The notes under the pieces are model-generated. The model had not been told where the DNA came from. It searched no databases and was given only the letters and a program-made list of their open reading frames with translations. DNA of 64,000 nt from Euptelea pleiosperma (taxonomy: Eukaryota > Streptophyta > Magnoliopsida > Ranunculales > Eupteleaceae): contig CM068540.1 of the NCBI GenBank assembly GCA_035048495.1, forward strand, positions 3,456,829 through 3,520,828, in the 5' to 3' direction. A program made the translations under genes and the position numbers. Positions 36,654-48,100 of this stretch are shown piece after piece. How positions within the stretch are numbered: the stretch's first letter is position 1; every line of letters begins with the position of its first letter.

Positions 36654-36930
36654 CTAAATGCGAACATTTTTGTGATTAGGGATTTGGCCCGAACCCACAT
36701 ATTCAAAGGTTGAAAAAGGGGCATTAGTGTCATTTTTTTTTTGTGAGTCAATGGTAGTTCAAAGACGGTCATGGACAGATGACAGGTAGGGGATAAGTCA
36801 CATTTTCAAATGTGTGTGCATGTGTGTGTGGGGGTAGGCGTTGTGTAACAAAGTATACTGAAACTTTTTTGGCGTGTGGAAGCATGTTTTTTTTACTCAA
36901 TGCTCCCACTGACTGCGTAGATGTTCTCCC

Positions 36931-37257
36931 CATGGTTTTAAAAACGGCCGTTTAAAAGGTAACGCCCCAAGCCCATTTTCGTTAAAATTGTTTAAACACG
37001 TTTTGAGCCTTGTAATTTAACGGCCATTTTTAACGGCCGTTAAATTCTGAAAAATTGTGAAAAAAAAACCTTTAAAATCTATTTTTTTTTTTAAATTTTC
37101 AAATTTCAAAAATTGAATTTCAGCACCACTTTTCCGATATTTTTTTCCTGTTAAATTATGTTAAAATCGTTAAATTATATTTTTTCCCATTTTTGCCACT
37201 GGCCCTTTCAATACGGTAACGCCCCCAATCCATTAAACCGGCCCTCTCTAAGCCTTG
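36931..37257. mobile_element. hAT-like MITE, 'TAACGG' family
   Basis: Ends 'catggttttaaaa' and 'ctctctaagccttg', flanked by 'gttctccc' (36923-36930) and 'gttctgcc' (37258-37265), an 8-bp duplication with one mismatch. The interior has 'aacggccgtt' palindromes and T/A filler like the copies at 12795 and 34264, but with 'gttaaa' replacing much of 'gttataa'. Confidence 0.8.
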
Positions 37258-37287
37258 GTTCTGCCCACCCCTATTGGATATAGACAC

Positions 37288-37647
37288 CAAGGTTTAAAGG
37301 AAGCCATTTTAATGGTATAACGGACCAGGGGCGTTATCGTTAAAACGGATTTTAACAAACAGGGGCAAAAATTAAATTTAACTGAAAAAACAGAAAAATG
37401 AATTTCAAATATTGGAAAATGAAAAATAAAATGGAGTTTAGTAGAAAAATAGCGGGTTTTAACGGAAATAATGGCCTTTTTTCCACAAAATTTTTCAGAT
37501 TTTAATGGCCGTTAAACAATTTTAACGTCCGTTAAAATGAAATAAATGGACGTTAATTTCTAAGCATCAAAATGGGTTTTAACGTAACGGGCTTGGGGCG
37601 TGACCGTATCAACGGCCGTTAAAACTGTTTAAAGGGCGTTGTTTTAA
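37288..37647. mobile_element. hAT-like MITE, 'TAACGG' family, with damaged right end
   Basis: The left end 'caaggtttaaaggaagcc' follows 'atagacac' (37280-37287). The interior has 'ttaacggccgttaaaac'-type words. The right side stops at 'gcgttgttttaaccac' without the expected 'taaaccttg', so it appears eroded and the target duplication cannot be verified. It interrupts a foldback of the 225-470 family that resumes at 'caaaaaagaccttgattgg'. Confidence 0.65.
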
Positions 37648-37910
37648 CCACCAAAAAAGACCTTGATTGGTAATCTCTAGCCATTAGATTTTAGTACTTT
37701 TTAAGGTGTGAATCTAGCCATTAGATTTGGTTCCTTGAACCCAAATAATGCTCAAATTCCTACGGTTAAGTCAACCCATGAAAATGACTCAAATCAAACG
37801 CTTAGAAACCACTAATCAGGGCAATTTTTTGTTTGTAGGATCACCTAAGGACTGGCCAAACAATATACGATCAACCTCCTCAAATAATACGCCACGAGGC
37901 TCCTATTGGC

Positions 37911-38087
37911 GAGTAAAACTTCTGTCACAAACGAATTGCAAATCACACAATCACAGCCACTGAATTCTCGGCACGTACACCTAAAAGAAAGGCACAGAGG
38001 TACGTTGCAAAGCACTTGTGTACGTGCCGAGAACTCATTGGCTTGTGATTGTGTGATTTACAATTTCGTGTGATAGAAGTTTTACTC
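37911..38087. mobile_element. Short Mutator-type MITE (177 bp) nested in an older foldback
   Basis: Inverted ends 'gagtaaaacttctgtcac' and 'gtgatagaagttttactc' flanked by a perfect 9-bp duplication 'cctattggc' (37902-37910, 38088-38096). It is closely related to 22884-23064, sharing the inner phrase 'gcacttgtgtacgtgccgag'. The host sequence is the right arm ('acgccacgaggctcctattg') of an older member of the larger foldback family. Confidence 0.93.
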
Positions 38088-38114
38088 CCTATTGGCTGCA
38101 GTTCGCAAAGTTTG

Positions 38115-38518
38115 GAGTAAAACTTCTGTCACCATGTTATGACAGATGCTTCTGTCACAATGCACAATATAAGTCACGTGGCACATTCTTAGGGGACGTT
38201 TACCGTACGGATGTTTGGCCAGTCCGTCGATGGACCTTCACACCGAAAATCAACCTTATCGGTGAGTTACAACCTTTGGATCTTTGCACCCAAATAACAC
38301 TTAGTAAGGCTCAAATTCCTACCGTTAAAATCAACCCATGAAACTAACTTCAATTGAATCGCTTATAAATCACTAATCAGGCTGATTTTTGGTTTACAGG
38401 TCCACCGAGGACTGGTCAAATATCTATATGGTCAGAGTTCACAAAGAGTGTGCCACGTGGCTCGTATTGTGTGTTGTGACAGAAACATCTGTTGCAACGT
38501 GTGACAGAAGTTTTACTC
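38115..38518. mobile_element. Mutator-type foldback MITE (404 bp)
   Basis: Ends 'gagtaaaacttctgtcacc' and 'gtgacagaagttttactc', flanked by a perfect 9-bp duplication 'caaagtttg' (38106-38114, 38519-38527). The arms contain 'aagtcacgtggcac' and 'gtgccacgtggctcg'. It lies about 70 bp upstream of the presumed UTP11 leader, so it may be part of that promoter. Confidence 0.93.
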
Positions 38519-38589
38519 CAAAGTTTGCATCGTTTGTTTTTTCGTAACACCTCTTTTTAAAGAGAAACTGAAAAGGGTCAAAAAGCCCT

Positions 38590-38796
38590 AAGATTGTCCA
38601 CAGTCCACACCATTGCATACCCCTCGGTCTCCTCTTTCTCACCATCGTCTCCGACGTCAATAGCTGCCGCCGGCGCTGGAGATCGCATCCCTTCCCTATC
38701 CCACTCAACCCTTCACTCTCCTTCTTTCCCCATCGTCTCAGTCCAAGAAGTTCGCCTGCTACCACTGCAAGCAACGCCGGACGGCATTGAAAAGGT
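38590..38796 (+). promoter_or_regulatory. Probable UTP11 5'UTR exon
   Basis: A C/T-rich leader-like stretch ('ctcctctttctcaccatcg', 'cactctccttctttcccc') ends at a good donor 'ttgaaaag|gttagc' (GT at 38797-38798), followed by a (CT)n run. The matching acceptor would be 'tgaaacttgcag' ending at 42032, 91 bases before the UTP11 ATG. This gives a 5'UTR intron of about 3.2 kb. The small open frame across it is not conserved-looking. Placement is inferred. Confidence 0.5.
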
Positions 38797-38798
38797 TA

Positions 38799-41218
38799 GC
38801 TCTCTCTCTCTCTCTCTCTCTCTCTTATCTTCGTTCCCTCTGGCGAGCTATTACCATTCTTTTTGCACTTACTAATTTATTTTTCACTAGTCAGTAGAAA
38901 TCTTTTAGGGCTTGTTTATTTTTTCACTATTCAGCAGAAATCTTTCAGTAGAAAGATATATTTTGCACTTAGTAATATATTTTTCACTAATCAGTAGATA
39001 TCTTTTAGGGCTTTTAGAGCTATTATGATGTGAAAATAAAGGCTTATTTTCAGGTGGAAATGAATTCTCACCTATCTAGGTGGGAAATGAATTCCGGGCT
39101 TAGTAGAGAAATTTATCCAGATTTAAATGGCTTGGTAGGGAAAATTATACAGATTTAAAATGGCTATCTAAACAAGGGACAGTTCTGTTTTCCCAAGGAA
39201 AATGCCATTTTTCCACTTGCCAATCAAACACACCCTTAGCAAATAAAACCCCTGTAAATGTCCCTTTGTGAGATTGATTGCCCCAAGATAATTTATGTTC
39301 TGTTAATGGTTACAAAGCTAGAACCCCTTGAATTCTGAAATGATTGAGGGACTTTAAGCAGCAAGGTTAGGCTACTTTTGTCAAATTTCATTCCAAAGAA
39401 GACTGGATTTTTCATGGTTTGATTTGCTTTTCTTGCATAAATTAATGTCAGTTTGTGGTTTTCCCATGTGTTCTTATGGCTTTGGTGTCCCTGTTAGGAA
39501 ATTTGAGCTTCTTGATTAGTTGGATTTAGGGTTTCTATTACTATTAATTGTTCATTCATTATGAAATTTGCCTTCTTTTGGGGTTTAATTTGTTTTTCTT
39601 GATTGGTTAATGGATGCTGATTGCAGTAAGGTCACTAAAAATGTGTTTTATGTGTCATTTGGTAGGCTTATAATCAAGTTGGGAAAAACAGAAAGATGGA
39701 ATGTTTCAGCGGTTCTCATCCACTAACACGACTAACCACTGACTCGTTTGGCTACCCAAAAATAATAATAAGCGCATAAATGTCATAAAACTTTTTCTAT
39801 ATCAACACTCAAGGTTTAAAAAGACTAGTTCGGGAACTGAGGTGGTTTGCTTTAAAAAGGTGAGGTGTGTGGCCTCTAGGCAGTACCGAGGCGTAAGCCT
39901 CATTTAAAAAATTGCTTAAAAATTATAATCTATTCTACAAAAATCAGAAACAATATACCATGTGAAAAAATAACTTAAATAAGTATAAAAGTAACTGCGG
40001 CTATAACTTTTAACTTAGGGGTGACACTGTTGGGATCCTGGCCGAATGCACGAATGCTGATATTAAATCTTAAAAAACATAAAGCACATAACTAAATTAT
40101 CAAATCTAAGTAGATAATAAGCTAAGTCCATTGTCTAGTGTCTACTAATAAAATATTAATACTAACAAAGTAAGTTACTAACAAGAAGTTAGGAAAGTAG
40201 ATCAAATCTATAATATAGTAAAAGGTAAAATCTAACAAGTTGACAGACAAACACTAAATCCAATAACAAGAACACAAATCCAAATCCTATTCTTATACAA
40301 AAATCATCAATCTTCTATTCTTCTTCACTCCCAATTTCATCATCATCATCATCTTCCCATTTAATCTATTCTAAATGAGAAAAACTAGAGAGGAAAAGTT
40401 AGATTTAGTGTTTCTCCCAAAATTATGAGTTTCAGATAACAAAATGAAACCTTTTAGGTCTTTTTTAACATCAAAGAATAGTGGGGAGGGTATTTTGGGA
40501 AAAATGAATGGAATAAAGTGGAAACAATAAAAAAGGGGTTCAGGGTTTTGGATTTTTCCATGTAAATATGAGGATTAAGCCTCATGTATCCCTCGATGCT
40601 ATAGCCTAACTGAACTAGAGGCTTAAGAGCATCTCCAACCGGCTGTATCTTCATATTTGATGAAAAATCCAACTTCAATTGGGCTGTATCTTCATATTTT
40701 TGTGTTCTTTCGAGAAACCTTGACACCTTTTGTATCATTTTAAAAAACATATACTTTTTAGCGACAAATTTTAAATACCTTTTGTGTCATTGAAAAGATG
40801 CTTTTTGAAATCAGAATTTGAAACCATGGTTGGAGATGCTCTAAGCCTTAGAAATGTACCTTGAGTGTCACGCCCTCAAATCTGATATATGGTCATGTCG
40901 ACCTTTCTCGTATCTTGAGGCGCGATTTGATGAAAATGTATTATTCAATTTGGCTAAGTTACTCTGTTTCCGAGGACTAGTAACCTGAAGCTCTCATACC
41001 AAGCTATCGCGCCTCAAGATACGAGAAATGTCGACATGACCAGATATCGGATTTGGGGGCGTGATATTTAGCTTATAGCCTCGAGACATTTTTGGGCACC
41101 TCGCCTTAGAGGCATAAGCCTCAAATGCCTTTTTAAACCTTGTAAACACTTCTTAACATACAAATCCTTTTTCTATAATTTTTTTTTTCCTGGACGAATC
41201 ATTCAAACATATTAGTTG
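38799..41218. other. Probable UTP11 5'UTR intron with repeats
   Basis: No coding exon is recognised. 39800-39910 and 40860-41130 carry foldback arms with 'ggcctctaggcagtaccgag' and 'cctcgccttagaggcataag' wording, a family also at 46828-46930 and 50451-50930. 40915-41070 contains a further inverted pair ('ctcgtatcttgaggcgcga' and 'cgcgcctcaagatacgag'-like). Confidence 0.45.
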
Positions 41219-41608
41219 GAGTAAAATTGGCTGACCGTGACAGTCAGCCAAGCCGTGACCGCTCACAATACAAGCCTTTTGACACATTTTTTAGAGGATG
41301 CCCTATGGATGTTTGGCTAATCCCTAGGCGGACTACATCCTAAAATCAGCCTGATTAGCGATTTCAAATCTTTCGATCTTGTACCCTAAATAATGGCCAA
41401 TAATGCTCAAATTCCCCCCGATTAGAATCAACCCATGAAAATGACTCCAATCCAACGCTTAGAAATCACTAATCTGGTTGATTTTTTGGTTTGTAGGTCC
41501 ACCTAGGGATTGGCCGAACATCCATACGGTCAGTGTCTTCTAAAAATGTGCCACGTGGCTCATATTGTGGGCGGTCAATGACTGTCACTGATGAGCCAAG
41601 TTTTACTC
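41219..41608. mobile_element. Mutator-type foldback MITE in UTP11 5'UTR intron
   Basis: Ends 'gagtaaaattggctgaccg' and 'atgagccaagttttactc', flanked by 'tattagttg' (41210-41218) and 'tattatctg' (41609-41617), a 9-bp duplication with two mismatches. The arms carry the family phrases 'ccctatggatgtttggcta' and 'catccatacggtcag' plus 'gccacgtggctcat'. An older copy than 38115-38518, judging by the eroded duplication. Confidence 0.85.
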
Positions 41609-42123
41609 TATTATCTGGATGGCCTGCCATTTTTTTCCATGTGGAGGGCTGACATGGCTAATTTAGGCTGTCCATTGGATAGATGACCCTTTAGATTGGC
41701 CATGTGGACAGTGGCCCTTGTCCATGCCACACAAATACTCTACAATGTATTGTACTTTTTTTTTGATAAGTACCATGTATTGTACTTTTCCCCTGTGAAT
41801 AACAGCCCTTGTTTGTTTTTTAATTAACTGTCCATTATTATTATTATTTTTCTATGGTAATGTAGGCCAATATTCAACCAATAATGTCTTATATCACCAT
41901 TTGAATTTGTTTGTGTTGCTTATTCATGTAAGCACCATACCTTTTTCCATGTTTTATAATCTTAATATTTTGCAGTTCTGTCCCAAGACTAAGAAATTCT
42001 AATATCTTTGTTTTGTCTCTTGAAACTTGCAGTAAACTACAAGGTGAGAAGTTTTTAACCCATCAAAGAGAGAACTTCTGGTTCTTCTGACCCAACTGGT
42101 GATCACTTGCTTTACTCTTGAAA

Positions 42124-45100
42124 ATGTCATCCCTAAGAAATGCTATCAGTAGACGTGCTCACAAGGAACGAGATCAGCCGTGAGTGATCACTTTTCTCTT
42201 CTACAATGCTTTGTTTCAATTGTTTAGTACCCTATTTCATGTTTTGGTTTGCATTTCATCTCAGGCGTTTTAGGAAAAAGTTTGGGCTTCTCGAGAAGCA
42301 CAAAGACTATGTGGTGCGGGCTCAGGCATTCCACAAAAAACAGGAGTCTTTACAGGTAGACGTTTCAGTAGTTGTTTACTTAATTTTTATTTTTCTCGGT
42401 AGTCATATTCTCTGTAAGATTTTAGGAATCACTATCTGCTGTGTGACAATGACACTCCATTTTCTGGAAATATGTTGTGTCAGATGCACCTCTCAGACAC
42501 GCGTTGACACTCTTTTTAAAATGAATTTTAACTTATTCAAATATTTTGTTCTAGCTATTGCTTTTATAGGAAACTTGTGAAACCAAATCTTTTCATGTGA
42601 CATACTTTTCAGGTCCACGACCCCATAAATGTTTGACCTACTTGGTAAACCTACACCAGAAATTAGCCTGATCTGTAATTCTTAGCCGTTGTCCAAGTGT
42701 TTTTTCATCACGGGCTTCATGATTATGCCCATGGGAGAAAGGCATAGGGTCCAGGTCCATAATGAAAATGCTCAAATCCAACAACTAGGAATCACTGATG
42801 AGGCTAATTTTGGGGTGTAAGTTCACCAAGAGGTGAGCCAAACATCCATGGATCAGTGAGCCTGAAAAGCATTCACATGGCAAGATTTGGCTTCACAAAT
42901 ATGCGGGATGTGTTTGTGGCTAACACCTGCGGTTCTCTTATTTATATATTATTTTTATGGATTTAATTTGTATCAACTTATCAAAATACATTCTTTCTAC
43001 GTTGTGTACTCAACATGAAATAAACTATTTTAAAAAGGCAAAGGGTACCCTTGGCGTGGCTGACACTGCAGACTTCAGGCCTTGTTAATACGGGGGTTTC
43101 TTATCACATGGGACGCTGACGTGGTGAATATGGACCATTTGTCTGGTAGATGACCATCTAATTGCCTATGTGGACAGCGCTCTCGTCCATATCACTCTCA
43201 CGCCCGCATCCACACCCTAAAACGTATGGCTTTTCCCCTATGTATGACAGTCATTATTTTTGGAATAGTAAAAGTTGGAAGAAACCTAATTCTTTTTGCC
43301 ACGTGGTGGAGGGAATTGACGCTAGAACTTGCTACATGGAGAGGGGTGAGGTGTTCCAACGGGTGGACCCCTTGCATCCTGCCACCTCAGCTGCCATGTG
43401 TACCCTGCTTTTGCAGGGATTGAAGTCTGTTGTGTCTGCTAGAGTGACGTGTCTCATTTAAAGGATATATCTTTCAATATATGGAATAAATTTTTCGGAT
43501 GTGTTGGCAAATTGGGTTTGTGAGGATCAATGTGTCTAACACTATCAATGTTTGACATTGACAAACTTGTATGTGTCTATGTTATGTAGGTTCTCTAAAA
43601 TTTGAATTTACTAAATTTGCCGTGTCTTGTTTGTTTTGGTTGGGTTTGCAGAAACTCAAGGAGAAAGCAGCATTCAGGAACCCAGATGAGTTTTATTTTA
43701 AGATGATTAAAACAAGAACTGTGAGAGGAGTCCATAAACCAGAGTAACTTATAAGTTTCCCTTTGTCTTGCTTTGATTCTTTAACATCCTCCTTTTCCCA
43801 TCCCCTCAAACACTAAAATATTAGGTCTATTTCAGGAGTCAGGCAAACAAATACACTGAAGAGGAACTCATGCTGATGAAGACGCAAGATATAGGATATG
43901 TCCTTCAGAAAGTTCAAAGTGAAAAGAAGGTGAATGAGTGCTGCCATTAATTAGGGAATGAATATCATTTTTTTTTTGATAATTTAAATGAATTTCAATT
44001 TTTTAATCAAGGTTTATCTGATCCTGTTTGTTATGATTGTGAAATTCCTTTGTTTACCACAGAAAATTGATAAGCTAAGTTCCATGCTGCATTCTCTTGA
44101 TAATCAACCACCAAACAAACATATTTACTATGCTGAAGACAGGTTTGAGCTTTTCAACCTTTACTGCTCAACTTAACCTTATTTACTACCTCTTGTTAAT
44201 AAACACCCAAAGAATGAGTATGGTTACTTTTGGAACCATTAATTGCTCACGTTTTTATGATAAGTAAACCATGAATTGCCTATGGGTTGGTCTCCTTGCA
44301 TTTTGAAAATTTTCTTGATCAACTTTAATTCATGAGATGGATGCCAAATTTGTGAAGTTGTAAATACTACTGCATCTTGCATGCAATAAATGTAGTTATT
44401 CCAGGTAGCTTTACCTCATTCAGTAATTAAGACTCATGAGGTTTTAAGTTCTCAATGATGTTCAACTTTGATAGCTTAAGGACCAACGGCCTTTTTTCAG
44501 TCATGAAGACGATAAGGAACAATCCCTTCGGCTTTGATATCTTTATAAACTTTACCTCATTCAGTAATTAAGACTCATGAGTTTTCAAGTGTTCCAAGAA
44601 TGAGGGTCAATTAAGAATGTAGAGTGCATTGTTATATATCCTATTCATCATCCATTGTGTTGAAAACTTTGTGTCCAATGAAACTGGATCACAATGATCA
44701 CAAAATTGTTGAGAGAATAGCAAATTCCTTACCAATAAGCTTCTGGATATATGATGGACTATAATTATTTTGGTTGACATTCTTCTGTAGGACAAACTTA
44801 ATTTTCGGTGCATGTCTATCTTGGATACCAGAATTTATCCTCTTTAAGAGCCTAAGATGGTGTTTCTAGAGAATATGGGCTAATTTTCAATCTTTGTTGT
44901 TTGGCATTAGAGGACTGCAACTCGGTCGGGTTGGGTCGGGTTGGAGGTCAACCCTAGCCCAACCGTTGCTTAAAGGCTGTGAACCCTAACCCAACCCAAC
45001 CCAAGGTCGGGCCTAGATTTTCCAACCCTATTGGGTTGGTCGGGTTGGTCAATTTCTTAATTTTTTTATTGGTTGGAAGGATTGCTAAATTTCTTTTCAT

Positions 45101-48100
45101 ATTAAAATAATTTATTGGTCAATACAATAACCGTTATGCTAACCATTAAATAATAGCTTCATTTCCAACACCTCATGAAAGATAACATGTTATTTTAATG
45201 ATAAGGGAAAAGTTCATCAAGTCAAATGCATGATAAAAGGTACTAAAAATATAACAAAAAAAAAATCGGCAAAGAAAACAAGATATTTTCAATATCTACC
45301 GATCACATAAAATGCCAAATGTAGTTTCAAGGACATTTTGCAATTTCACACAAGGGTTGTAGTTTGCTAATGACAAACATCCATGGGTTGCTACATTTGC
45401 CAAAATGTAGTGCGGATGTTTGTTGGTATACAAATATATGTGTAGTTTGTATGTCGGGCTTGGGTTGGGTCAGGTTGGGCCAAGCCTCAACCTTAGCCCA
45501 ACCCAATTTGCTCGGGTTAGCAAAAATTTGGCTTGAGCCCAAGCCAAGTTCTGTAAGGGCTAACCCAACCCAACCCAACCCTAATGTCGGGTTCAACCCG
45601 TCGAGCTCGGGTTGAGCCCGCCCAAGTTGCAGCCGTAAGAGGAATCTTTGAAATGATAAAGAAGAGGTTTAGATGGTGTTTCTGGGTTCAAATGGATAAG
45701 AGAGAATCTAGTGAATAAAAAACTAGAGATCTTGACGAGGTAATTTGGAGTTTCTGGTATGATGACATTTCCTCATAGTGGAGGTTGACTTCCTTAATTT
45801 GTGGCTAATTGGGCCTTGAGAAAGATTCTGGGGCCGTGGACACTTCCACATATCATCAAGAACACTGGAATTTGGATGGTTGGAGAGTTTAAAAGTGTCA
45901 CCTAGGCATGCTATTAGCCTATTACGGAGGCATGTGATGTGTTGACTCTGTTTTTGGACAGGGAATTCCTCTTTCCTTTGGAGGATCGATTGAACCTCCA
46001 ATGGTTCATCTCTCTCTCTCTCTCTGTCTGTCTCTCTTTCTTCTTATTGTACTTCACCTTTCCTTCTTTCTTTTTTGTCACCTGTTTTTTGATACTCTCC
46101 TCTTGGGAGACTTCATCATCCTTAGGCAACATCCTCTCCATGTTCTTCCTCTTGGTCTTACAATGCTTTTTTCCTTTCATTTTCTTTCCTTCTCCATCCT
46201 ATTCTACACCCTTTTCATATTTACTCCATGTCTACTTATCGAAAAAAATATTTACTCCTTGTTTTACATCGACATTGAGCAAGACCTTTAACCAGCTCTA
46301 GGCTATCTCTTCAATTTAAGCCCACCATAATCTACATATAAATCTGCTGTGATGCCATTTCTCTACAGAATTTATATATCTAAGCAAATAGGAATTCTTG
46401 CATAATTCGTAATGGCCTGTTCCAATTGCTTTTTGTTGCGCAGCCTAGGTATGTTTCTGAACTGGGCTAGGCAATTTCAGCTCCTTTTAGAAAAACCAAA
46501 TTTGAACAAAGAAAGGAAGCTCAAGGTTTGTGGCCAATGGGGGTCACATAATGCACATTTCTTTGAGTTGCACTTGGTTAGTGTATGGGGCTTGTTTTTT
46601 CACGTGGTTTTTCCCACTTTATAGCCTTTTTTGTTTTCTATACTATATGGTTGGAAGTTGTTCTTGCCCCCTGGTTTGGCACCTGCTTTATCCAAGTGGG
46701 AGAAGGAACTGTATACAAAAAGTCCCTAAGTGAAAGATTTGGCCCTATCAGCAGAAGATCTCTGCTTTTACGTGCTAACTAAGCAGAGTTCAAGGTGGAA
46801 AACCAATTCCGCTTTGAATGGCCACAAGCATGGTTTAAAAAGGCCTTTTTAGGCTACGCCACGAGGCTCGCCTTGAGGTGCCAAGAAACAGCCTCAAGGC
46901 TATAGCCTCGAGGCGCACATGAGGCTATAGCCTCACTTTTACATGTTAAAAACCAAAACTACCTTTATTTTTCATTTTTTAATGTTTTTACACTCCCTTT
47001 TCCAAAATATCCTCCCAATAATCTTTTATGATAAAAAACGACTTAAAAGGTATTAATTTTGTTCTCTAAAACCTTTTTATTTTTATTTTTTTGATGAGTT
47101 CTCTAAAATCTTTTATTTTGTGAGAAACCCTAAATCTAAGTTTTCATCCCTAGTTTTTCCCATTTGAGAGAGATTCTCATAGGGCTCAAATCTCATCGGA
47201 TTTTGATTCAGCCACTTCCTACGGTTTTCTTGTGGGTAACTTCACCAAACTCGAGCAAGAAATCTTTTCCTAGCTCTATCTTGTTAGTTACTTTGTTGTA
47301 GGTTTAGGGAGTACATGTGGTACGATCTTTCGGCTATTGGTTCTTCAGGAGGAGTCGTTATCTTTTGGGATTGCAGCCTCCTGGATGTTAGGGATGTTGT
47401 GGGAGCCTTTTTTTATTCCCGGGTGTCATTGCCATACAAATATCCAACAATATCCTTGTTCACAAGTAGAGGGAGGACTTGATGATATAGGGCTGGAGAG
47501 TTATCTTACCAGTGTTGTAGTTTCTTTGAATGGCCATTGTTGTAAAGTTTTTTGTTATTAATTGTTGCATGATTTGTAAATCTTCTTTTTCCTTAATCTA
47601 AACATATGATGACATGCTTCATACTTTTATTTTTATTTTTTATTTTTCATAGGGAAGAGGCTAAAGAAATACGATCACAATCTTTGCGTGGGGGAAAGTT
47701 ACCTGCCTCTGAGAATGTCCCAGATAATATTAAAAGGTAAGAACAAAAGAAAGGGCATGCTGACCAAATGCATATTATCTGCTTTATTCTCATGGCAGAA
47801 GGCTAATTCTGCAATCTGTATGTTTGTATATTGTGACATCTACTTTGATATTTTTATACTAATAACCAGTGTTCTGAAAATTGAGTCAGAATCATATTAT
47901 TGTTAGACTGCAAGATTTTGATCAAACTTTTAAGTGGATGATGCATTGTAAGATTTTGTACGCCCTTTTTAGAGAATGAATAAATGTAAACACAAACAGA
48001 ATCTTTAAAAACATGGTAACTCTAGACGATAAAACCATAATATTGTAATATTCCACATCAAATATGATGAAGTTTTTCCTTTTGTGGCTTTTGTGCGTAG

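Noticed and set aside
38594..38875. 93-codon plus-strand frame upstream of UTP11
   Set aside because: It reads through a likely 5'UTR donor into a (CT)n repeat; better explained as leader sequence.
44930..45610. Interstitial telomere repeats (TTTAGGG or TTGGG types)
   Set aside because: The GGGTTGG words vary, occur in inverted pairs and sit at the ends of an element with an 8-bp duplication.
45914..46301. Overlapping frames on both strands
   Set aside because: Caused by a pyrimidine-rich stretch inside UTP11 intron 5; the peptides are low complexity.
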